Part shown: positions 10,701 to 22,700 of the stretch, in pieces
Position numbering within the stretch: the stretch's first letter is position 1
Layout: every line of letters begins with the position of its first letter
Source of the DNA: Mesodorylaimus sp. YZB2_4
Lineage: Eukaryota > Nematoda > Enoplea > Dorylaimida > Dorylaimidae
Direction: 5' to 3'
Assembly: GCA_030248295.1 (NCBI GenBank)
Contig: JASANH010001170.1
Coordinates: forward strand, 62,001 to 126,000
DNA length: 64,000 nt
Notes under the pieces: model-generated
Seen by the model: only the letters and a program-made list of their open reading frames with translations
Databases searched by the model: none
Told to the model about the DNA's origin: nothing
Program-made: the position numbers and the translations under genes

Positions 10701-13700
10701 CTTCTTATGTTTTTAGAATCGCTCGGTCTCTTCTCGCATTCCTGGTTGGAAACGAAAACGTTGAAATGGTCGTGGACATTGGTCATGATCATAATCCTGA
10801 TCAGCGCCTTTATATCAGCCATCGTGTACGGGGTATCGTTCGTTGGAGTAAACAATTGGCTGATCGCCCTGTGCGTTGGACTGTGCTTGAGTTTGATCGT
10901 GGTCTATTGTTACGGTAAGGGGTCGATTTGGATCTAATCGTAGGTTGTTTATGTTGTAATGGGGGTTTTATTTTAGCTTTTGTGGTGTACGGGAAATGGA
11001 GCTACTGTCGACTGGCTAGAGGTTATTTGGCTCGACCATACGCGCTTTTCCAACTGACGGCTCAGATTTTGTTTTATCATCCACCAACGTTAACGGAAAG
11101 AGATTTGGTGTCGAGGCCTGTAGGGTAAGCGTTTTGATTGGATTTGAAACTTTAAAAGACTATGATCTGGCGTTTTCAGATTCCTCTTTGCGGACTATCA
11201 TCGGCTGTCGAGTATCGGCGGTGCTCAGGCGTTGGCCAATATCATCGAAACATTGTATAGCGAACTTGAGCAGCATTACGGGACGTTGCCTGTGCGATTG
11301 AGTCAAACATTCCAGCCATCGTATAGTAAGTTGCTGCGACTAATGGGTCCCCGCTGCAAGGCTGGATTTGCTGGGATAATATAAAGTACCCTGGCGAAAC
11401 GTCAGTCTGAATATGGCAGTCTCTGTCTGGTCGCAGGGTAAGATGCGTAGGTTTTGTCCACTAAAACTCCCACTGCAAGGCTGGGCTTGCTGGGTTAGTT
11501 GAACGTAGCCTGAAGAAATAGCAGTCTGTTTATGGTAGTGTCTGTCGAAGGGTCGTAAGACCGGGCGCCCTGTAGTTGTAGGTGGTGTCAAGCGTGTGCT
11601 CAGGGGCCACTGCCACGCGAACTACGCCTTGCGCGCTGAGGAAAAGCCAATGAGTGCGGATTTTTATCAGATCCATTACACAGTGAGTGAATTTCTGTGG
11701 GAACCTCAGGGTGGTCTTTTCAGGTGGTCAACGGCAGCCGGTGATGAAACGATGGTGCGGCATTCCAGTGGCGATCGTGTGCACTATTTTGACCTTCCTC
11801 AGCTTGATCGGATTATACTTCTGTATGATCTACTCGTCGACACATTTGCACACTCTACAGGCCCCTCAAACGTCGACCGAATCGTCTTCTCCACCGCAGC
11901 AGTCCTCAACGCAACCGTTCTTGGTGACTGGTGGTATATTGCTGTTCGTCGTTTTGGTCTTGGCGGCGTATCCGTTGGCCATGGCGTTCGCGCATTTTAC
12001 GTTTTTACGTCCGAAAGCTCAAATCAGACGAGCTGTGGCTGCTTTAAATCGGCTTCAATTCGAAGGATTGATGCAGAAATTGAAGAAGGAAGTGACGAAG
12101 ATTACGGAAGTGGTGCATCGTCTGGACAGCTTCTCGAGGAGTCAGACTCGAATGTAAGTCCAGTTGATAAGCCAAGTTATCTGTTGCTGAAAGTGGGTCA
12201 GAAATTGTTTGTGGGGCATTCGGATTATCTTCGATGAGTGGGAGGTCATCGATTTTCCTTGGCCCTTGGCAGATTTTCATCCAGCCAAGCCACGGGGGGG
12301 GGGGGGAGGGGGTACGCCTAACCTGATGACGGTTTTCTGTCTCGCTTGAAAAAGAATGTGTCGAGCGATTAATCATGCCAGCCTCACAAATAGGCCCCTG
12401 CTGCAGAACGTTATGACAAGCCTCTTCGTTGTTTAGGGTGGTGTTTGTGGATGGTTTGGACAGCTGCGAGCAAGATCGGATGTTACAAACGTTGGATGCC
12501 ATTCAAATTTTGTTTGGAAGCAAGCAAAATTCACCTTTTATCGTCTTGATCGCAGGTAAGGAATTAAAGTGTTTTTTCATTGCATCATAATGTTTTTCGA
12601 TCATAATTATATTTTTTGATTCAGTGGATCCCCACATTGTGGTAACGGCGATTCAGCAAGCCATGCATAGCGCTTTCACAGCGACGGATATTTCTGGCCA
12701 TGACTATTTGAAGAATTTGATACAAATGCCATTCTATTTGCAAAATACGGCTATTCGAAAATTACATGACAAATTGAGAGAGAGATCGGAGAGTGGCAAC
12801 GATGGCCGGTTTGCTGTAAGTGATTTGTGAACCCTGCCGTGTTAGGATAAGGCCCGGGTGCTGGAGGGGATAGGCACATTTTCCCGCCATTTTTTAATTT
12901 TGATTTTTCTGAGATCGTACATGAAAAGCTTCCTGTTTCATCGTAGAATGTTCTGGGATACGGTCGACACTGTTTTCTCCCCGCCTTCCTTTGAGCCGGG
13001 TCTCGTGGCTCGTGGAAGTCACCCTGTGTGTGCATGTGATGATGGATTCAGAGAAAACGAGTGAATTATCTCTAGTCATGGAATGTTTCTTTTGAATGCT
13101 CTCAGTTTTTCTGAATCCATGATCTTTAAAGTGGGTGGAACATGCAAGGGACAGAGGGGAGAGGTGGTGAATCAAGTACAGGTAGGGGACAATGACAATG
13201 ACTTTAGATGACCAAACCAAGCCTAGGTGTGCTCCCCTTCCCGCCCACCATGCCCATACCGAACTGTATGACTGTATTGTGCTCTTACAGTACTTGAGAC
13301 AAGATACGGCTTTTGGTTCAAAATTATCGATTGCCGAAAGCTACCGCAGCAGCACCCGAATGCGACGAGCGTTTTCGCAACAGCTGCACGTGCAAGACGC
13401 GTTCAGCCAACGATTCGTTCGGGATGACTATTTCAGTAATATTAATCCGCGTAGCATGCGTCGCATTGTCAATACGTTAGCATTGACTGGTGAGTTGTCG
13501 AGGGCGTGAGGGATCAATCCTCCTTGTAAACTTGACTCGATAACGGCCGGCACCCAGTGCCCGGCCCCTGGCCCTGTGCCGCCCCAGTTCCCATGAGACT
13601 TCCAACCCATATTGCCTATACGGTTGGTAAAAATACTTGATTTGAATGCGTATGCGTATGCGTATACGCAAAGTCTTCCGAATGCGTATGCGTATTGCGT

Positions 13701-16700
13701 AATACGCAAATTGCGTACTACACAAAGTATGGCTACAAGTTTGCGTATTGCGTATTTTTTCGTGGTCGGTTTCTAGCCCCGTACTGTAACTAACCATGCG
13801 TCCGTCGCTAAAATTATCAGCGACCATAGCAGCTGCAAGGTCATTTTGACATGGCAGTACATTTTGCTGCCGCTTATGGCCAGCTTTAAAAGTCCGACCG
13901 GAAAAATTCCTGTCAGCTTCGATCATGGATTCTTTCCGAGTAATCTCAGCTCCCATCCAATCAATGCCTTAATTGCCATGAATATTTTCAACGCGGTACT
14001 TTTTGAAACACTTGTTCAGCACTGGCGGAACATGCTATAGCCACGAGGGCACAAGGTGATATTTAGCCATGTATAACACAAAAAACCTTGCGCAGACTTT
14101 GGCTTTGAGGCCGCAGACCTGAATGACTGATAAGTTTCTTTGACATAACATTCTAGTCCAGCGTTTGGAGGCTTGCAGTGCAGCGGCCACACGCTCACAA
14201 AACATTCCTAAGACTCACAAGAAGAATGCTAAGACTTTCCAGATTTCCTGCACAACTTTCGGATAAGAACTCTTACATCAGATAAGAATTTTTAGGAATG
14301 CTTGCCAAAATTCCTATTGGATTATAAAAACAAGTACTACATAATGTACATGAGAAATCCTTACCGAAGGGGCTAAATAAATTAGCGCAGTCACATATCG
14401 CCACAAACTAAGTATCATACTCACTCCTTACCGTCGACCCTGGATAGGGACCACAGCATGCAAACTTGCACAAAAACCTTCTCTTTATGCTGGGGGCTTT
14501 ATGAGGCTTTTATGGGAGCTTTATGGCGACATGCAGAAGAATCATAAAAGTCAAAACAAGAAGTTTAAAGGAGGATTCTGTACAGTATGGTAGCCCTTCC
14601 ATCTACGAGCAAGCCAGTTTAAACTTGAAATGAGGCATGACTCAAACACGCAGATGCCTTACAGACAATAACTCTGATCATGAGACAAGAAATATGGATT
14701 AATAAGAGGATGTGAGCACATTGTCTCTATCTATCGTCGCCATTGTTTCGAAAAAATGCGCGGCTTTCTATGATTTAGCTCAAGCTGCTTTTATCGGCGT
14801 ACGCATTGTATGTATTGCGTACAAGCCAGTTTGCGAATGCGTACATGCGTACATCGGTTAGAATGCGTTTGCGTATACGCATCCAAATTTCAATGCGTAA
14901 TACGCAAACTTTGCGTATGCGTATTTTGTACGCAACCAACTGTAATTGCCTATGCCCAGCCAGCAGTCATGATACGATAAGATCTCCATTCGATCTCCTG
15001 ATGATCCATATGATCCATATGATATGATCTCCACTAGGAGCACCTCCACGCGAGGGCATCCTGTGCCAGCACCAGAGTCCCAGGATGATAATGGGCGAGA
15101 AGGGAGGGACCTTCCCGACTGGTGCTCCAGAACCAGTTTACTGATCCTGTACTTGTGCAGCGTCCGGCACATGACGGTATTGGGTGAGTCGCTCAGAGCA
15201 AGGTTAGCGACGGATTTACTAAACTTCCGTCGAAGACCGGTTTTCACTCACGCTGAGAACGGGCTTACTTAACTGCCGTCCTCAGCTGGATGGAAGAAAA
15301 CTGCGGCCTCCCAGTCAGGGCTGCTGGACCAAGGCCTTGACCAATGGAGCCACCACGGCTCGTCCATACGTTCAGGTGGGCCATACATGGTGGGGTGTAT
15401 GTGGAGACATGCATAATGGGTGTGTATGGAGGCTGCCTCGTAAATGTAGCCAAAAAAATAAAGCTCCCTCAGTTTTCACTGTAGAGAAGTCAGCAACGCA
15501 CCTGTGGATGCAGGATTGAGTGTTCGTTTGAGTGCTTTCGTCCAGCCTCGGGTATCTTTGTAAAGTCAGTCAAGCTACTGCATAAATCTCCCGCGGTGGT
15601 GCAGTGATACAGTGCTCCACCTGTACTGCGAAGTAGCGAGCATCTGAACTCATCCTGGGTTCAATCCCTGGTGACGGAGGAAGGTTTATTGTAAAACCAT
15701 TAGCCCCCGCTGACGCCCGGCCGTGGGTGGCTCAGTATCGTCGAGGTGCTTCGAGTGGGGGAGACGGAAGTCAAACGAGACAGTCTCGGCAGTCGAACAC
15801 CAGCCGGGTTCGCAGCCCGCCCGCCTCTATCTGAGGGAGTCGATGTCCTGTCCAGGATGCCCTTGTGTGGAAGAGCTAGGGCCAAAAAGTTTTTTAAAAC
15901 AGACTTACCACATAAAAAAGCATCAGGTTTAGGTGGGATGAGTTATTATTTGGGGTGAATCTCTCAGAATCCCCTCTGATGGCGCCAGTTCCAGTCCATC
16001 GTGTTTGCAGACTGTGGCATTTGGTATCTGTACTGTACTTATTTGTAGGACGTCTCATGCGCGCGTTCGAAATCGAATTCAATTGGGTTGCACTCGGACA
16101 TTGGGTGAGCTTGGTTGAACAATGGCCTTATCGTCTTTCGTGGATTATCGATTATTGCGAACGACAGCAGCCGAGCGAGAATGTCAGTCTGCACGAAATT
16201 TACGAAATGTAAGTGTGCTGTGGAAGGCCTGGTGGGAGGGGTGGCCCGCCACTTGAATTTGAATTTACTTTCTCTGTACTTTCCAAAACGAACATGCGAC
16301 AAAAGACCGCTGTCGATTAAGTTCATTCGTTTTCTTTGAATCTACAGTATCATGCAATTTTTTAATAAGCTCCAGAGGCAAGGAAACAGGGACCCTTGAC
16401 AACTTTAAACTGAGCAAGGAAGGAGTATTTGGTCTGTGTTCGTCCACGATGCCCGTGCACTGCTTACATGTCTTTTTCAGTATCAAGCATAAAATTCCGG
16501 CGGCGAAATCGGAAGATTCGTTGATCGAAATCGATAGAAATCATCGAAATTTAGAAGTGTATTTGGAGAATAGTCGGGATCCGGTTTTGAATGCTGGACA
16601 TTTGAAACAGTTTGTTCCGTTTACTTCGAATTTAGATCCTTATGTTAAGAAGTTGATACACGGTGAGTTTGCTTGAATTTTTTGTGCTTGTTGGATTGTG

Positions 16701-18141
16701 AGCTTGGCTTGTTGCAGAAAGATACGACAGTGCTTTGACTTCGATCGGGGCTCCTCAAGATGCGTGTGACATCGTGCAACAATCGTTGGCCCAGCAAGCT
16801 CCTTTGGGCGAGGATAATTCGAGATCGGCGATGGTGGAAATTGCACCGGGTGTAGAATCGACGTCCTTGGTGAATCCGGTGTTCGTTGCCCCAGTGGCGC
16901 AACCGTTTCAAAGGAATACGACACCGCCGAATCGAGAGCGCATGCCGATGGGATTGGAACAGTTTTTTAAGGTAAGATTAATTTTAGACAGAAGAATAGA
17001 AAGGAAAAATTTGTGCTTACAGGACTCGATTTGGCAAGTGCGACTTAGCTGTTTGTCAGTGGATGAAGTGTGCTCGTTGATTAAACGATTACCAGTTTCG
17101 AGTTCGTCGACGACCGAGGCATTGTGTCAACGATTTCGAGAGATCAATGCATCGGGATTGGTTTTGTCTTTTTGCGAGTTGGATAATTTGAAGACGGAAC
17201 TGCGTGCGAATTTTGGTGATTGGGAATTGATCGCTTTGATGATTCGTACATTGCGTGCGAGAGAACGAGATTACGGAATCGACGACATGCAATCGCGGGC
17301 GCAGTCGATCGAACCAGCCGTGGTGGTCCCGGTTAGGAAGTACAGTTCGGGTTTATCGTCCGTACTTGGAGTGGGTCACGCGATCGTCAATAAACGCCGT
17401 GCCACGTCGGCGAGAACGGCTGGACGTAAGAAAACGGTTAGCGGAAGCGGGAATACGATCGATTATAATTCATCTTCGGATCACGTGGCAGAAGTGGTGG
17501 CTCAGCAGGATTGGCTGCACAATCGATTGGGACATTTAGATTCGACTGAATTTATCGGCGATCGAGATTTGGTCGATTCGACGCCAAGAACGAGTCGCCG
17601 ATCGTCGATGATAAGAGAAGAATCGATGGGTTTGCCATCGGAGACGAATAGTTACGAGGATGTGATGAGTCCAGTTTCGAGTCTCGCATCGCCTGGTTTA
17701 TTGACGCGGGATTTATCGCCATCGATTCCGCACGGAGGAACTTCAAATGTGTCCGTACAAACGGGAGGCGTTTTGATGGCGCCTGGTCAAACTGCAACTA
17801 CGGAAGAAGCAAAATCGAATTTGGCTCATCGATTGAAAGGATTGGTTCAATCGATCGGAGGAAGGACGGATGAGACGGGCCGATTGCTGGTCGTGCAATC
17901 GAGTGATACGGATGACGAGGATGAGAAGGCGCAGTTGACGGTGAAGAAGAAACCGGAAGTGGAATCGAGACCATCCGTCTTCCAAATGGTTCAGACGACG
18001 AGAGCGGCCAGTGTGCCCAATGTGAATACCATCGCTGCTGACACGTTGATGGAAATGGGAGAGATTATGACGGCCACTTCGAGCGAACAGACAGCGCCGT
18101 CGGACATGTCAACGACTACGGGCGCCCATAGCCGTTTTTGA
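7798..18141 (+). CDS. Kidins220: Kidins220/ARMS homologue: ankyrin repeats, KAP P-loop NTPase, SAM-like domain
   Basis: A 25-exon gene encoding about 1546 aa, membrane scaffold of neurotrophin, ephrin and PKD signalling in animals. Exons: 7798-7965, 8060-8158, 8538-8636, 8699-8797, 8854-8952, 9007-9105, 9166-9264, 9318-9365, 9421-9471, 9751-9849, 9960-10058, 10113-10211, 10271-10442, 10498-10662, 10717-10914, 10977-11124, 11180-11325, 11724-12153, 12437-12555, 12625-12815, 13291-13489, 16049-16208, 16481-16662, 16718-16971, 17023-18141. Order: about eleven ankyrin repeats; KAP domain with Walker A (KWGSGKS) interrupted by four membrane helices in two pairs; Walker-B-like [30 protein letters not shown] and FNWVALGHW...EQWPYRLSW, both close to the vertebrate protein; then a SAM-like region ([14 protein letters not shown] to [11 protein letters not shown]). 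The Ser-rich tail ends GAHSRF and lacks the C-terminal PDZ ligand known from mammals. Confidence 0.93.
11345..11568 (+). repeat. Two-copy tandem repeat in a Kidins220 intron
   Basis: Two units of about 100-115 bp follow each other, each starting near CTGCAAGGCTGG and TTGCTGGG and ending with a TATGGCAGTCTCTGTC- or TATGGTAGTGTCTGTC-like segment plus GGTAAG/CGTAAG. They diverge at roughly one base in four. No coding content. Confidence 0.5.
13619..14944. mobile_element. Non-autonomous hAT-like element with TGCGTA-rich ends
   Basis: The 1326-bp element starts TACGGTTGGT and ends ACCAACTGTA, an inverted terminal match of about 10 bp with one mismatch. It is flanked by the perfect 8-bp duplication ATTGCCTA (13611-13618 and 14945-14952). 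The first and last ~150 bp are packed with TGCGTA/TACGCA words in both orientations, as expected of subterminal transposase-binding sites. No transposase ORF is present. An 8-bp duplication plus short TIR is typical of hAT; membership is inference without a transposase. Confidence 0.7.
14945..15130 (-). repeat. SINE part right of the hAT-like insertion
   Basis: Continues the SINE sequence interrupted at 13618. It shares CACCTCCACGCGAGGGCATC and the CCAGCACCAGAGTCCCAGGA segment with the copy at 826-985. A short ATGATCCATATGATC-type simple repeat interrupts it near 15000. Confidence 0.55.
15200..15350 (+). repeat. Interspersed repeat shared with 2695-2840
   Basis: Contains GAACGGGCTTACTTAACTGC, CGTCCTCAGC and ACTGCGGCCTCCCAGTCAGG in the same order as the earlier copy. 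Confidence 0.5.
15590..15890 (+). repeat. tRNA-derived SINE, nearly complete
   Basis: The head reads CGCGGTGGTGCAGTGATACA (box A-like) and, about 60 bases on, GGGTTCAATCCCTGG (box B-like), the internal RNA polymerase III promoter of a tRNA. The body (GGCCGTGGGTGGCTCAGTAT, TCGAGGTGCT, CCAGGATGCCCTTGTGTGG) matches the other copies. It lies in a Kidins220 intron on the gene's own strand. Confidence 0.7.
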
Positions 18142-19793
18142 GCTGTTTTAGATTTGGATAGGCGTAGGTTTGTTTTGTGTGGTCGTTTGGGGTACGGTTA
18201 TTCGAGTCGGCTTTATCTCTGTAGTCTCGACGCAGCCGGTGATGCGAAGACGGTTTCTTGTGCCCTGTAGAACGGTAGATGGTTTTATGTTCAGTGTACG
18301 GTTTAGAAAGGTTTACGATAAGGTTGGTCACGTTGATGATGCAGGAGTCATGTAAAAAAGCGTGGAATACTGGACTAGAATGATGGTTTCAGGCTTCGGG
18401 GTTTCGACGAATGAAGCAGGTCGAGTGGACTTGCTGGCAGTGTTGGGTAGGTGAAACTGGGGAGGAGTGGAAGATTACCAGACTTGTGAGCTGAATAAGC
18501 AACGTATAAAACACGCCTCAAAATCATGCATACATCGGAGTCTGACTCGGGAAAATCAGGAATTTTGAGAAATGAAATTCGAGATTGAATTAGTGGCGGG
18601 AGTTTGTTGGACTGGGTTTATTTTGATAATTTTTCTTCCCTAGATTTGATAAAAAATATCATTTGCTCATTGATTTCACACCATGATGAGCCTGGTGGTT
18701 TTGCTTCTTCACCCTGCCTGCCTAGATTTCTTAGTGTTTTCAGTGCAGTGCTAGCGTTATCGCTATTGATGACTAATTAGCGCTTAATCAGTTCTAATAA
18801 TTAATAATTGATGAAGAACTCAAAATCACCGCGATTTATCACATTTGCAATCACATTATCGATTATCTGGCCGAATGGCTGACGCGCACTGGTGAGCGAG
18901 ATAAGCAAGTGCGGGCGGGCGGGATACTGTAGCCGCTCGTCGGAGTGAGAAGAATAGGTTATTTTTGCGTGAATAATGAGTGTATAAAAATTGTAATTGA
19001 TCAATTTAGGTTACTTAACTATTAGTTTTTATAAATCGTAGACTTAAATTTTAATAACAGTTTTTGATGCAGTGTAAAAAAATTTGCATAGTCGTTCTTC
19101 GTTTAGCCGTGCACTGGCCTCTCCAGCGGGTTCGCCCTCCTCTCATCTCATTGAGCAATGTTGGGGGTTTACGTGAGAAAGTAGGAATCAGCAAATTAGA
19201 AGTGTTTTATCAAATTTTTGAACGGAGATTAGTATCGCAAGATAAAATACTGTTGGTTTTGAGGTTTTTTCAGGTTTTCTAACTTTTTCTTCTCTTTCCG
19301 TCAATCGCTCCTTGGTTGCGTGCTCCGATCAGTTTGTCCTGATGATCGATCTTGATTTGTTTTCCGGTTATCGAATGGGGGGTTTATCAGTGTTCGCGAT
19401 GTTTTGTGGGCCGTTTCGTGTTCGTCCGCCTGTTCGAGCTGACCCGTTTGGGCGTCGTGGGCGTGCGGTGAGAGGGCTTGAGCTCATGTCGGAGTGAGGC
19501 AGGCTTCGTTGGCGGGTGGTGTGTGCATTTGATTCGTATGCATCTGATCTTCTTGCTGTTGATTAGTAATCTTGTGGAAAATTTGCGTATTTGAATATAT
19601 AAACTATATTTTCCGAGATTTCTCTTACCTAATTTTTTCGAAAAGCGATCATCTACCGTTTTATTTTCGCACCTTTTGTCTTTTTAGCTAATCAGGTCTA
19701 TATAGAAGTTCAGTCATCGATTAACAGAAATCAGTAATCGAGGCGGATTAGGACGCCTTTGATTGATCAGTACGATCACTGGCTCGAAAGGGA
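18142..19793. other. Intergenic between Kidins220 and the ZNF800-like gene
   Basis: AT-rich around 18600-18850 and 19570-19700 with no supported ORF. It must contain the Kidins220 3' UTR and the promoter and 5' UTR of the next gene, but no poly-A signal or core promoter stands out. I see nothing else here. Confidence 0.4.
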
Positions 19794-22700
19794 ATGTCAT
19801 CGAAATTGGACGAAGCCGTGATGAACAGTGCAACTCCGACTGGATTGGATGGTGTTTCGAGCTTGCTCAATAGTCTTCAAAAAGGAACGACGGAAGTGAA
19901 AAATTTATTGTCTCATGAGTGTGACGTCATCTTGGAATGCAGGTGAGATTTTCCGTGATTTGCATAGTGGGGATGGGATTGTTTCATTTTCCCATGATTA
20001 GGGAATCGATCGATTGAATAATTTGATTGATTGCATCTTATAAAAATAGGAGTCTGCGGTGCCAAAGGTCAAAAATTGCTTTCAGAGGGATCCTAAAGAA
20101 GAGGCTTAGTTGTTTGTGTGCATAAAATGAAAGATTTTCCAACGTTTTTTGCTCAAAATCACGGAACCTCGAACTTAATTTTGGTTGTCTAAAGTATCGA
20201 AGCATCAAAGTATTTCTGATAATGAAACATTTTTTCAGAATCTGTCGAAATTTATTTCGTAGTATTCCCAATTTTATCGCGCACAAACGTTCCTATTGTC
20301 GAGCTTCGGCGGCTGAACAATGTCGGCAGCGCTTTTTGGCTTTGAATGATCCAAATATCGCTCAAGATTTGAATTCGAATCAAAACGAACAATCGGATCG
20401 TCCTTCATCGACTGAATCATGCCCCAATTTGCCGTCGGCCGATGCTCCGACTGGTTCAAATTCGAATGGAACGAAAAATGGAAATGGTGGAGAAAGTCGA
20501 TCTAATACGGTGGCTACAAAAATCACGTTCAATTTTTTGAATCGCTTAACCAAACGTTTGGATGCCGTCGTGGCCGAAGCGGCTCGGAAAACGAATGGAT
20601 CCGATGTTCCGTTGATCACAATGCATTCACTGCCAATGATGACAAAAATCGTACCATTTACGACGTTCGAAAATGGAATTCAAGTGATCAAGAATCCGAC
20701 AATTCTAGAAAAGTTGACTTCGAAAGAACCAGTTGGAAATGAAGAAAGTACAATTGACGACGATGGTGTGACCATGGTGGTACCTCAAGATGTGGGATAT
20801 CGATTGCACGGTATGTCCTTGCGAACTCGACGTCAACCCGATTCATCGATTGCGGTCAGAGAAATCACGAGACAAGAGCAGGAAGTGTACGAGCGATTGG
20901 TTGCCAGGGGCGGACAGAATTGCGATTTGGCGTTGATGCAATGCGTGCCATGCAAAAAAGTGTTCAAGGTAAGGTGCTGGACTGGGATGTAGGGCTCGCT
21001 CGCGATCACAAAGCAGATAAAGCCGCCTTTTGACTCATGCTAAGTATTACGTGGGCCGTGAAAATGAGTGTACAAGACGGTACAAGGAGGAAGATCCATG
21101 CTTGGATGCACGCAAGCAGAGATGTCAGCTCGGAGAAGAACATGTGATTGCCTCATTTTCCGTATTTTTGTAAAAAGGGAGGGAAGGGATTTACAGAGTA
21201 GGAAGATGGGCAGAAATATTATAGGTGCAGAGGCTGAATTAGTAAGGGCTACTTACAAATTAACTAGAACTAGCTGGTGCTTGTTTATGATACCATTTGT
21301 GCTGACGAGGGCCCAAGTAAGTAGGGCTGGCTGATTGATGTATGGTGCCCTCGCCAAAGACCTATATGGTCAAATCATGCTGAGGGTGACCGACAATTAG
21401 TTGGCTTTATGATAATGCGGGAGTGCGGTGTTAAGTGCAGTAACTGCTGTGCAGAGCGTCCATTTTCATGGCTCCATGGCGGTTTTGGCACTGTGTCCAA
21501 TCCGTGTGGCTGTTCAGTCGCTTTCCTCAAACGGCGTGTAGAATCCCTGGAAAACTGAGCAACGAGCTGCAATTCACAGAGATCCATGCATGATGAACTC
21601 GTGACTGTTTACGGGAAGCACACCACCACGCTTTGTCAGCTTTGTTCTTTCGCTTTCGCTCGATGGTCAATTTCGGGGATCCAGGCATTTTTCATGACTA
21701 ACAAACTTTTGAAGAAGTGACTCACCAGTCACTTAAGGCTTGGCTGACCAAAAGTATCTCATACCCATAAAAATGGACGCTCTATCCGATGTTGTGCTTC
21801 ACTTTACACTGCACCTCGCGTTATTGCAAAGCCAACTCATTGTCGGACGGCCTTCGCATACTTTCGTACATTGCTGGCTCCCAACCCCAGCCCTATCCCG
21901 TGCGAACACTACTGCCATGAGTGCCCGGTTGCGATGATCAATCTCGGAGGGGGGGGGGGGAAGTCATGACTTGGCAAAAAGTGGTTCAGGTTCGATTCCC
22001 AGCCTATCCTTATAGAGAACACAGTATGGCTCTTGCAGCCTTGCCGGGCGGTTGACCCTTCATTTTATAATATCCGGTGTAGAGAAGGTTCTTGAGTCTG
22101 GAACTACAGCATATACTGTATGCTTCCCCAAGTCGACATGCGAAGTTGCGACTAGCGCATTACCGCTCCTGATGTGCATCCTTGGCGAAGAGGGTCTCTT
22201 GAAAAAGCCCCTGGAGCGATCAGGATGAATGATAAATTTGCGTTTGATCATGGTCGTCCTTTTTCAGTGTTTGGACACGTTGGCATTCCATTTCACGATC
22301 AGTCATACCGAGGCCACTACGTCCACTGTATGCGTGATGTGCTTGCTATGCGGTACCGAATTCGTCGATATCCACGAACACGCCAACACGGAACACAAAG
22401 CAGTCGCTGTCAAGTACGAAGACGAAATCGGACAAAAGAAAAAACCAGTTTCGATTATGGTTCCAGAAAATGGTGATAACCTCGCTATAGCTATAGCGCC
22501 AGCATCAGTCGAAACTGGTACCGTGGTTCAAAACACTGAAGCTACTCCAGTAACACAGCCGATGAAAGAAACAAGTCAAACTTCGCCGACGTTCCGAGCG
22601 GAAGAAAACGGTGGTTTCGTTTCGTCCATTTCAGTCACTGCGTCGTCGTCGAAACGTCGTCGTATTCCACGCCCGTTGGTGTCCAGAGTTCGACCACCAT

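Larger units (their letters stand above)
13490..16048 (+). other. 2.6-kb Kidins220 intron filled with nested mobile elements
   Basis: Unlike the other introns of this gene (mostly 50-480 nt), this one is long. It contains SINE sequence at 13565-13618 and 14945-15130 split by a hAT-like element, an interspersed repeat at 15200-15350 and another SINE at 15590-15890. The bounding splice sites (GTGAGT and TTTGTAG) are intact and in frame. Confidence 0.7.

Noticed and set aside
13619-14944. CRISPR-like array from repeated TGCGTA
   Set aside because: The words are short, irregularly spaced and in both orientations, and this is animal nuclear DNA.
22174-22476. Separate ORF overlapping the start of the third ZNF800-like exon
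   Set aside because: It is a shifted frame over a well-supported exon; the in-phase frame carries the zinc-finger Cys and His residues.
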